A DNA stretch of 64,000 bases from Siphonodentalium dalli (taxonomy: Eukaryota > Mollusca > Scaphopoda > Gadilida > Siphonodentaliidae), in assembly GCA_032622095.1 (NCBI GenBank), contig CP136063.1, positions 63,375,897-63,439,896 of the forward strand, read 5' to 3'. Positions 54,804-64,000 of this stretch are shown one piece after another (position 1 is the stretch's first letter; every line of letters begins with the position of its first letter). The notes below the pieces were generated by a model, which searched no databases, was not told where the DNA came from, and saw nothing but the letters and a program-made list of their open reading frames with translations. Made by a program: the position numbers and the translations under genes.

Positions 54804-55230
54804 CGGGTACTTTTGTTCGGGCACTGTGTTTTGGACAGGTCAAATCGTGACCCCACTTGACCTTGGCCTTCAAAATAGACAATTCAAGGTCAAACCCCGG
54901 ACGAAGTCGGGTCACCTTCTAGTCTATTATATATTTTGAAAGATCTGTGTATGTGTGTGTGTGTGTGTGTCTGTGTGTGTAATTGATGAACTCAAAAACC
55001 GCTCAGCCAATTTCGATGAAACTTGGTACGTGGGGGTATTTTCGGGCCAGGAGTAACATAGGCCTATTAATTTTCAGATCCGAGGTCAACTTTTCACGTG
55101 CCGAGGTCAAATCTGTTTTTACGCCGTTTTGCGCTAATATATTTCAGTTCGGTGCTCACAAATCGATTCGATATAGCTGTACATGTGTATGCCAAATTTT
55201 AGATCTTTGTCAATTTGCGTAAATGTGAGT
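54804..55230 (+). repeat. SINE-like tail with GACTTCGTC hairpin, GT microsatellite and a further repeat
   Basis: Contains 'ccccggacgaagtcgggtca' (a hairpin whose inverse loop is ACTTCGT), a GT run at about 54951-54980, and a segment 'accgctcagccaatttcgat' typical of dispersed invertebrate repeats. No gene. Confidence 0.6.
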
Positions 55231-56039
55231 CTGAATCTAAGTCCCGAGTATTTTTGTAAACATTCTCTGGTAACATTGTCAGTTCAAGCGATAGACAACA
55301 CAATCGTCTCATCGCAAGGTTACTTGTAGTGAAAAATACTGCGCAAGCCAACAAAATGAAACTGGCATCACTTGGTACAATTGTCCTTATTTACGTCGAC
55401 ATTAGTTCTCTCATACATGCATATCTGTACTCAAGGATTTCTTAGGCACAGAAAATGCATAGAGACGTGTAGCAAATGATCTGCACATATTGTACTACAT
55501 CGACAATCACCAGGTGGTTTTCACCAGGCAATTTTAGGTGTTTCTTCAAAGATCTATGTATTTGAACTTGATTGGCTCAGTAACAATGATTTGATTCAAG
55601 ATATATCATTTAATGTGAAAGAAAAAGGTTAACTGTTGATTTGATCATTTACACATATTTTCTGATAGTGTGACAAATCAAAATTCTCTGGAAAACAAGG
55701 CTTATAAATCTTGTTGCATTGACATTCATAGGAACTAGGATATATGCATGTTTGAAATAATCATGCATGGGAAAAGTATCCATTTGACCTAATCAGAAGA
55801 TATACAAGACATACAAAGTTACAAACAAGATTCTTTTCTGAACTGTGAACAATTTACCAAATATTAATGTGGAGAAAGATCAACCATCGAAAATTCAGTC
55901 TAGATCAGTAAGCGATGTAACGTCAATGACGTCACGAGAAATGACATAATTCACTAGTGACATTACCGTTTCTAATTAATATTCTTTTCAATGGAAATCG
56001 TGCACAGGAGTGTAAAAAAAAACATGTATCTTCTCAAAT
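55231..56039. other. No recognisable feature
   Basis: One TGACGTCA near 55930. Otherwise AT-rich and non-coding. Confidence 0.35.
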
Positions 56040-56370
56040 GTGAATAGATAATTAGTGAGCAAAATAATTAGACAGAACCCATATTCAAACTTGGCCTGTA
56101 GTTTTAGCCGGGAAATACACATACCAGCTTGCTTCAGATCAAATAATCCAAACTGGAGTTATCGGTCGGAAACCATATATATTAACAGACGGTCAAATTC
56201 CAAGGGCCGTAATTCATGTAAAAATAATTGGACAGAACCCATATTTGAACTTGGCCTGTATCTTTAGTTGGGAAATACACATACCAACTTTGGTTCAGAT
56301 CAAATAAACAAACTGGAGTTATCGATCGGAAAACAAAAATGTTAACAAATGGACGGACGAACAGACAGAC
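56040..56370 (+). repeat. Tandem repeat T, two units of ~165 bp with GGAC tail
   Basis: 'attggacagaacccatattt' and 'gggaaatacacataccaact' occur twice, with 'atggacggacgaacagacag' at the end. Related to 29466-29995. Confidence 0.75.
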
Positions 56371-57639
56371 GTATAAAGGGCAATATAATAAGGGGCATGA
56401 TCAAACTTGGTTTGCACATTCTCAAATATCAACTGCATGCCATGAATTCACATTGATATTGTCAAAGTTATGATCCAGATACACAGACCTATGGATGTTG
56501 ATTATAGTAGCCCTCCAAATTTTTCAGGGAACAAAGAGATGTGTCTCTAACAGGGTTAATAGGGAACCCTTCAACATAAGTCCAGTTGCAAACCCAGTGT
56601 TACAAAAAATGCACTATAAACAACTATCGGAGTGAACTCATTTAATCAGAAGTGAAGAAAATTTCTCCAGAAATAATTGGACAGGTCGCATATAGGCATC
56701 TCCATGCACAGCAAAACCAACATACTGATAAGTAAGCTCATTTCACATTGTACCAATTGGTGTAAACTTTGTCCGATTTTAATATTCACAAATGTTTATA
56801 ATACGCAAAAACCAAAGAAACAGAAAAATCCACACATCAGGTGAAAGGTAATGTCACGTGTAGAACAGTGAATATTAATTTACCCATTAATATGTGTTAA
56901 ATGTAACAAATGATGTGATGCAGCAATGCCAATTTCATTAGCCATGTCGATTTCACTCAAATGTATTAACTGTATTGATTAACGTATTAATCATTCATAA
57001 TTAATAATCATGATTATTGCATCAGATTTCAAGAATTGAAGTGAGGTACTGAGGTTTGGGAGAAAAATTATCCTTCATGAACTGGGATGTTCCAAGCCAC
57101 GTGTCCTGTTCCTGAGGGTGAGAATGTTCCATACAAGATTCCAGGTCAGGATGTGTAACATTAGCTTCATGTTACCATACCAGACTGTTCATTATTGTTT
57201 TATAACCACACACAATGCGGCATAACATAAGCATAGAAACATACCAAACAAGTGCACCGCCCAGAGTATTCCCTGTCAAGGTCTTTCATCTGAGGTTTAT
57301 TAATTTTCTGATGTGGCTTAATTCAAAATATGTCTTAGCCTGGCCTGTGATGGCTGAATTAAACCTGCATTAACACCAAACATTATTGAAATCTGTTCAT
57401 ATTTGTTCTTTTGAAAACATTCATTATGGCAAACGCCCCATACCAAATACTTTCCAGATAAACAAAGAAGGATAACTCAAGCTGGATAATCTGAATGTCA
57501 TTTGCCCCGCTTTTGAAAGTAGTCATGATGGTGAACCTCCATACCAAATTTCATTTAGATCCTGAAACCAATTGTTGAGATATATGTAGGTGCAGACAAT
57601 AAACACACATTTTCAGATAAACAAGATGGCTGCTTTTTT
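56371..57639. other. No gene recognised
   Basis: Diverged SINE-like phrases ('cataccaaatttcatttaga' near 57540) in otherwise plain sequence. Confidence 0.35.
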
Positions 57640-58667
57640 TTTTTTAAATAAATTTTGGTGTCAAAAAATGACATCTCCCATCTAGAGGACATCCCATAGA
57701 TCCATATGAAGCTTGGTTGACAATCGAATGTGGCCTGTAGGGTGTGTCAAATGGATTTAGTAAAGAGTAAAATCCATTTTCATATGAAAAAATAAATGGA
57801 CAAAACACGTTTGTTTGTAAATAATTTCCCCCCATGTTGGTTCATCAACATTCTGAAGATCATTTAATTCCGACTGATGATGACCGGTGCACCAAAGGAT
57901 TCAGTCATGCAAAGAGTAAAATCAATTTTCACACTAAGTCTCATTGCAAAATAAAGGCTGTTTGTACATACTCTTTCCCCCCATGTTGCTTCATCAACAT
58001 ACCGAAGATCATTAAAATCAGACTGACGATGATCAAGATATAAAGCTTCAAGTTGTTATGGACAGACGGACTCAAGACAGATGGACGATTCATGGAACCC
58101 AGAGCCATACAAAAAAATGGAAGTCTTAGAATAAATTTTCAGAATATACTCTGTATGACCCCTAAGAACCTCTAGTATTGTAAAACACTGATTTGTACAC
58201 TTGATTGTTTTTTTGCTTACATGTAGATGCAAAAATATGCATCCCGAAAAAATTATTTATACCTATTTAATGAGAAAAGCTTCTGACCAATTTAACCTTA
58301 ACCTATTTATAACGCGAAACACAGGACAACAACCAGGTATAATTAGGTAGTGTGCTGAAAGCAAATATATCAATGCGGAAAAAGAAAAAACGCGAAATCA
58401 GCACAAGCACGGACCCGGTAAAGTTGGGTTTATATCAGTGCTGACAAAATCATAAAACGCGACATGCCAAGTATAGTCTGGCAGTGTTCCTCTTCTCTGT
58501 GCAGATAAAATGCTGAAAATATCCTAACTGCCACACACGGGGTGAGGTACAAACATTTTACCATTTATCTGTGTTTCAACCAGGAGCAGACAGCATGCAC
58601 ATTGATCTGAAAATTGGACAAATCTCGAACGGGGTACATTAACCTGCTTAATACTGTTCCTGGTTAA
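57640..58667 (+). repeat. ~3.1 kb-period repeat, unit 1 (segments L and M)
   Basis: L (57640-58060: 'gacatctcccatctagagga', 'agatccatatgaagcttggt', 'aaagagtaaaatccattttc') and M (58290-58660: 'gcgaaatcagcacaagcacg', 'aagtatagtctggcagtgtt', 'atgctgaaaatatcctaact') recur about 3.1 kb downstream with link sequence near 58140 and 61250. Confidence 0.75.
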
Positions 58668-59110
58668 GTGGTCCTGCTAATGTGCTATAATGCTGATGGG
58701 TCCTGCTGTATTGCAACGTGTTGGTAGGACAAACTGATGCATTTACAAAAAGTATCTTTATATTTTTTTTGTCATTTTCGCTGTTTGGAAATTTAAGAAA
58801 ACATTAGAGTCCAACAACATTCAAGAACATTTATATATCTGAGAAATTAAATAATGATTGTGTTGTTTACAAAACGACATGAATAACCATGTTGATTTTT
58901 ATACATGTAGTCAATTTGAAACAACTAATACAACCAGCATTAAAATACTTGACATATGTGTATGTTTTTGAATGTTTGATACACATAATCAATTTTACTG
59001 GATATGTTCAGATTGTCTGAACACCGTGAAAATGACAACTTTAGAAAAAATAGCAGTAATTTTTTTATCGCAGTCAGCAGGACCCACCAGCATCATAGCA
59101 CATTAGCTGG
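58668..59110. mobile_element. MITE N (~440 bp) inserted in the M repeat
   Basis: Inverted ends: GGTCCTGCTAATGTGCTATA near 58670 and the inverse ending TAGCACATTAGCTGGACC near 59105. GGGTCCTGCTG and CAGCAGGACCC continue the arms. Non-coding. Confidence 0.75.
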
Positions 59111-60779
59111 ACCAATTGACCAGCGGTAAATACTATTGTGAACAAGTCAGAGTACAGAATAATTATACTGGAAGCTACAGCTGGAAGCTACAGCTGGAAG
59201 CTATATTAGTACCTATCTGGAAATTACCTTTATCTCTGATTTATCTGCACACAATTATTCAATGCTGCTGGGAACACCAATGCTGTTACCTACAAAAAGA
59301 CATGAAAATATGAGATCACAGAAGAACAGAGTGCATCTGACACTCAAACTTAAAGAGTTGTGATTACATATACCTGTAGTTAAGTACATCTTAATCATAA
59401 TCATTTTCAATTAACAATGTTACTTTTTTCTCAACATTTTTACCCCACATATCACAATCGATAGAAATATCAGTATAATTAAAAGTGCATAATTACCCAA
59501 AATAGTTTGATTGTGAAAGTACTAACTGCTACAAAACATTGTAATGTTGATGTTAGACAGCCCATATTCAGTGCGAAATTTCCAAATGATGTTGTGGCAG
59601 GTATGAAATATCACAACCATTGAAAATTTGGTTCGACAGCCTTCCTGTTGCACCCCTGATTACGATATAGAATAAAATCAGTTGTATATAAAATGGTGCC
59701 AACATTATTGTTCAATCCCATGTAGAAAACAGCATCCTGCCATCCCGGTTCGTCGAAGTAAGTGTTCCAGCTGCAGACCAATTTATTAGCTACATGTACG
59801 ACAAAAGTCTAAGTCATAGATAGTCACATAATCAAACAAAAATTATTGCAATTATATGCACTGCCATAGAAGAAATATCGCAACTTCAAGGACTGCAGCT
59901 ACTATTTATATATTCAATGTTTTCCACAGACTTGATTCTGTATCAATTTCTGAGCAAAATACATGACTCTTCTATGACACAAAAATCCTCAGCTGAAAGG
60001 AAGATAACCAAAAAAAAAATGATAATGAAAGTGTCAATTCACTGCAGTTCAAGTTGGAGAGGGGATTATGTCATAAATTAGTCAATGGAGTGATTTCATA
60101 AGCAATTTGGAACATGTAAATGTTGTAGAGGGGATGATGTCATACATCAGTGAATGGAGCAATGGAAAGCATAACTTTTATATGTTTAACACTAAAGGTC
60201 AACCCAAGGAGCCATATGAAGTTTGGGATCAATTGTATGAAAAATGTTGGCAGTACGGCATGCCAAAGTATTTAATAATGGAAAGTGTAAAATCTAAGAT
60301 GACTGATGGCAGCCATGTTTTTTATTTAAAGACATATTATGTACTTGTTCTGGTGCGTAATACTAATCAGTTAGTATCCAGGTGCTATGTCAATTGGAGG
60401 AATGTAGCATTCTACTAACATAGCCAAAAATCTGAAGCAGATCGACCATACCACTCAATAGAAAACATCGTCTGAACTATGCTCAATTGTAAATATTTAC
60501 TACTTGATTTGGGACGCATCTATCGGCGATAAACTAACGAAAATGATTTCACCATTGAGAGTCACTGTATTTAATTAATATATAAGAATGACAGTGTTTG
60601 TTGTCAATTTGGATATAATATTTGTAAAAATTACTACTTTGAACAAGATTATTCTCCATTTATATTTGATCACCCTACCGGAGTGTTTCATATCACTTTA
60701 ATATTGTTCAAATTTTATATAGCTCCCATCGAGACGTGATCCCAAACAAGCCTGTAAATTTTGAAAATAATTGTCCAAT
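59111..60779. other. No gene; one L-type segment
   Basis: A CAGCTGGAAGCTA triplication at 59169-59205. The 103-codon frame at 60107-60418 lies across an L-type segment, so I do not call it a gene. Confidence 0.4.
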
Positions 60780-61516
60780 AAATATGGACTATAGGGTGTG
60801 CGGATGGAGTGAAATTTGAAATCACAAATGGCTGCTAATGGCCAAGTTTTTTAATACATTTTGGGAAAAAAAGCCTCACATTTAGAGTTCACCCCAAAGA
60901 TCCGTATGAAGTTTGGTGACAATCAGATGAGTCCTGTTTGGTGTTTTGATGGATGGACGGACAGGCAAATACATGACAAGACGCCAGTGCATGGCATGGC
61001 AATAGCTCAAACTTTACTTTCCCCAAGTTGTGCTAAAAAAAGCAACTGGAGGCTAATTGAGCATCAGCTACATGTTTGTACATCAGAATACAGGTTTTGT
61101 TATTTCAAGCGGGAAATATTAACTCTATCTTCATAAGTTAAAGATAGTTGTCAGAGCATCCACGGAAAGTAAAATTGCATCAATTTAACCCCCTACTCAA
61201 TATATTATATACACCTTATAAGGAATTCTAGAATAGTATAAAGATCTACAAACAAAAACACTGTAAACACTGATATTTTGTCTACTCAAGTGTAGATGTA
61301 AAAATGTGCATCCTAAAAAAAATCTATTTACATATATATATATTTAGAGTGTGGAGTCTCTAACCAATTTAACATTATGATTAACCTACACAATGTGAAA
61401 TACAGCATAACAGGATAATCAGGAGGCAGTGGCACACTAACTGGAAGCAAACATATCAATGTGGAAGAAACCTTTCGCGAAATCAGCACAAACCTGGTAT
61501 AGTTGTGTTATAAATG
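60780..61516 (+). repeat. ~3.1 kb-period repeat, unit 2 (L and first part of M)
   Basis: 'gatccgtatgaagtttggtg' near 60900 (L) and 'tcgcgaaatcagcacaaacc' near 61472 (M). M is broken at 61517 and resumes at about 62480. Confidence 0.7.
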
Positions 61517-62479
61517 ATAGTCCAAGTCTCCTTTGACGTAACCAGCTACTAAAATCAGATGGGATAATCCTGCTCTACCGCTATACTTAAAGTAATTGAC
61601 CACCAATAACGTGGTGTCACCCCGTTAATATGGCGGTACTATACCGCGGTATCCTCCAATACCGCGGTATTGATACCGCTTGTTAACGTGAACAATTATA
61701 TGTGAGTAAATACCTCCCCTCAAAGAGTTCCATGAAAATCACTGCGGTATTCAACAAAATTAATGCGGTGCCCGCTAAAAGACCGCGGTATCATTATCGC
61801 CCAATACCGTAACTCCACCGCCATGACCGTCTCGATACCGCTTATTACCGGTATCACCGCGGTCATGACTGGGGTATCACCCCGTTTTTCTGGTCAATTA
61901 CTTTGAGAATAGCGGTATGTCGAAGCCCCGTAATATTTGTTTCTGTAGTAAACTTTACACCAGATCCAGTGGCGGGATATTTTGTCAGTTTTAATCAATT
62001 TTACCGAACAAATCAATATATGATGTCATATGCTTCGGAAAGAGTAAAATCTTGGTCATCATGATGTATAATAATATTTTTCATGTCAACTTTTCATGTC
62101 AAATTGAGCACATAATATTCTGCATATTTATGAGCAACCTCGTTTTGTATACTTTTAATTCGCACTGTCACTTCATGAGGTCAAGTGAATTTGTATTTAT
62201 GTAAACAATGTGATAAATCATAAAAATACATTTTTCATATTACTGGTACATTAAATGTAAAATTTTCTGTGAATTGAATCAGTTTACTGTCACAATTGTC
62301 TTAGTTATTGGGGATTTCATGTCAGGAGGTCAACAATGCTAGACTCCAATATATAAAGACATATAGTACATGTACATGAGACTTCAACATAAAACATCAT
62401 TGTCCAAACTGATTTCACCAACTGGTTTCAGTCGAAGGAAACCTGGATTACAATGTACATGTACATAGGTTATTCATGA
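61517..62479. mobile_element. Insertion within M: partial K, MITE E and unknown sequence
   Basis: Begins with a K end (ATAGTCCAAGTCT, 61517-61570), then E (61576-61917), then about 560 bp of plain AT-rich DNA, after which M resumes. The outer borders of the insertion are not clear. Confidence 0.55.
61576..61917. mobile_element. MITE E (342 bp)
   Basis: TACCGCTATACTTAAAGTAA on the left, and the inverse TTACTTTGAGAATAGCGGTA on the right. TA at each border fits a Tc1/mariner-type duplication. The interior is full of ATACCGCGGTAT-like palindromes. Confidence 0.8.
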
Positions 62480-62690
62480 GTGCTGACAAAAACTAATCCT
62501 GGGACAAGTATAGTCTGGCACTGTTCCTTTTCTCTCTGAGCACGAAAAATGATGAAAATATCCTAACTGCCACATACAGATGGGGTGCTAACACCTTACC
62601 ATTAACTATGTTTCAATCAGGAGCAGTTAGTGTGGATATCAACATGGATCTGAACACTTGAACGGGTACTCTAAGCATACTGCCTAAGGC
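62480..62690 (+). repeat. Repeat M, second part of unit 2
   Basis: 'gacaagtatagtctggcact', 'gaaaatatcctaactgccac' and 'caggagcagttagtgtgg' continue M after the insertion. Confidence 0.75.
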
Positions 62691-63089
62691 CTAAAACTTA
62701 TAGTGATGTTTCTGGTTTCTGGTCGGGTATAAGGAAATTAGTTTTGTTTTTAAACATCAATATGATTATCATATACCCTAAATAACTCTAGAATGATAAA
62801 CATGAACAAAATGATTGCACACTCAATTAATTGCCAAAGTAAACAGCAATGAATATCCATGCCAAATTTCATTGATATTCGTCAATCGGTGTTGGAGATA
62901 CAGACATAAAACCTAATTTATTAATTTCTAAATAATGGCCTAAGCATGTTTTGGTACCTTTTTGTTTTGGTTTGTGCAGTTTTATTTTTGCTATGAGCTG
63001 GTTACCAAAAACATCAATATTTTATTTAGGCCTAAAATGAATTTAAATCCTACATGTATTATGCATTGGTTGGCAGCACAATACGAAGA
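62691..63089. other. No recognisable feature
   Basis: Non-coding, with a SINE-like phrase 'catgccaaatttcattgata' near 62858. Confidence 0.35.
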
Positions 63090-63400
63090 ACATGAGATGA
63101 TGGATATATCAAATGCAAAAAAAGCAATTCACGAAATCAGCATACAAGCCAGTCTAGTTGGGTTATAAGCGCTGACATGACAAGTATAGTCAGGCAGTGC
63201 TCCTCTTCTCTTTGAGCAGAAACCATACTGAAAATATCCTAAATGCCACACAAGGGGTGAGGCACACACATTTTACCATTGATCTGTGTTTCAAATAGGA
63301 GCAGTCAGCATGGATATCAACATGCCAAAATGTTGAACTTGGATCTGAAAATGGGCCTTAATACTTTCGAACAGGGTACTTAAATCTGCGTAACATATAT
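63090..63400 (+). repeat. Repeat M, copy 3
   Basis: 'cacgaaatcagcatacaagc', 'gacaagtatagtcaggcagt' and 'tgaaaatatcctaaatgcca' match 58290-58660. Confidence 0.75.
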
Positions 63401-63900
63401 TTACATCCTATTATTATATCTGCATTGGCTGGCAATAAAAACAGAAAGAACTTGAGATAATCATAATGATTTATTCATTTACCTGCAGCACAAATGAATC
63501 TGATGACGTCAATGAATTCATATTTGAAATCAAAGATGGCCACCAGCGGCCATGTTTTTTGGCCAAATGACCCCAAAGTGACTCGTTTCCATCAACATGT
63601 CAACGTCAACATTCATAACAATTTCATAAAGATCAGAACCAAAGATACGACCTGAAGCCCGCGCTAAAGTATTTAGTGATGCAAAGAGTAAAATCGAAGA
63701 TAGCCGACGGCGACCATGTTTTTTGGCCAAATGACACCAAAATAACTTGTTTCCCATCTAGAGATCGCCTCGATGATCCATATGAAGTTTGGTGATGATC
63801 AGATCAGAGATGTAGTCTGTAGGATATGTCAAAGGATTTAGTGATGCAAAGAGTAAAATCCAAGATGGCCACCAGGTCGGGCACACATGTAAAATGGTCT
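63401..63900 (+). repeat. Repeat L, about two units
   Basis: 'ggccatgttttttggccaaa' occurs near 63550 and, as 'gaccatgttttttggccaaa', near 63712. 'gatccatatgaagtttggtg' is near 63776. 'agagtaaaatc' closes each unit. Confidence 0.75.
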
Positions 63901-64000
63901 ATTTAGCTCATTTCTTCTATCACAGCCCGATTGAGCTATGGTTTTAATGTGATTTACACGCCTCTACCGACCGATTGTGGACAATACAATGAAAATACGA

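Noticed and set aside
54470-54915. Frames running through the N stretch
   Set aside because: They exist only because unknown bases contain no stops.
60107-60418. A 103-codon + frame that looks protein-like
   Set aside because: It crosses an L-type repeat. The segment with PYEVW and VKSKM is what this frame of the repeat gives at other copies too (for example near 63776), where stops interrupt it. It is more likely a chance opening than a gene.

Overview
The window is eukaryotic nuclear DNA from an animal with a repeat-rich, AT-rich genome. Introns have GT-AG borders, there is a tandem C2H2 zinc-finger gene, LINE and MULE remnants and many miniature inverted-repeat elements (MITEs). SINE-like tails with (GACG)n microsatellites and many TACATGTA and TACCGGTA words point to a marine lophotrochozoan, most likely a mollusc or brachiopod. 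That placement is inference from sequence style. A 100-N assembly gap lies at 54704-54803.

Only two loci look like genes under constraint. The first (7612-9075, +) is an intact single-exon protein of 487 residues with 16 C2H2 positions, two of them decayed. The second (about 31870-37223, +) is a multi-exon gene whose last exon encodes a C4HC3 PHD finger. Its introns are filled with SINE-like repeats. Nearly all other open frames belong to transposons: LINE fragments at 325-885, 6277-7350, 14848-15235 (-) and 49340-50930 (-), a MULE-type transposase pseudogene at 18857-20372 (-) with a second fragment at 5335-6010, and two tandem ORF1-like units at 20395-22384 (-).

Layout: 1-7.4 kb, LINE pieces, one arm of a giant foldback, a TTAA-flanked element and a MULE fragment. 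7.6-9.1 kb, the zinc-finger gene. 9.6-17.3 kb, nested TTAA-flanked MITEs (families A, B, C, D) and an ~870 bp foldback with a near-perfect 158 bp hairpin. 17.7-22.4 kb, a minisatellite, an array of GATATC palindromes, the MULE and the ORF1 units. 22.4-31.8 kb, sparse DNA, a 71 bp minisatellite, diverged palindromes and SINE-like families. 31.9-37.2 kb, the PHD gene. 37.2-42.4 kb, MITEs and a hAT element with an exact 8 bp target duplication. 42.4-47.4 kb, a 4.95 kb foldback with arms of about 2.1-2.3 kb. 47.4-54.4 kb, further MITEs and a LINE 3' end. 54.5-64 kb, the gap, SINE-like tails and diverged repeats on a ~3.1 kb period.

The most unusual signals are: (i) a recurrent 45-80 bp palindrome with outward-facing TATATAAG boxes, found in TTAA elements and elsewhere; (ii) the giant foldback whose arms carry repeated GCCGCCAT-type motifs; (iii) the GATATC array; (iv) SINE-like families that share a 3' hairpin with a UUC loop after a GACG microsatellite; (v) apparent micro-insertions of TACATGTA and TACCGGTA words. 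No CRISPR array, rRNA or tRNA gene was recognised. Coordinates of repeats were read by eye and may be off by a few bases where no exact border is stated.
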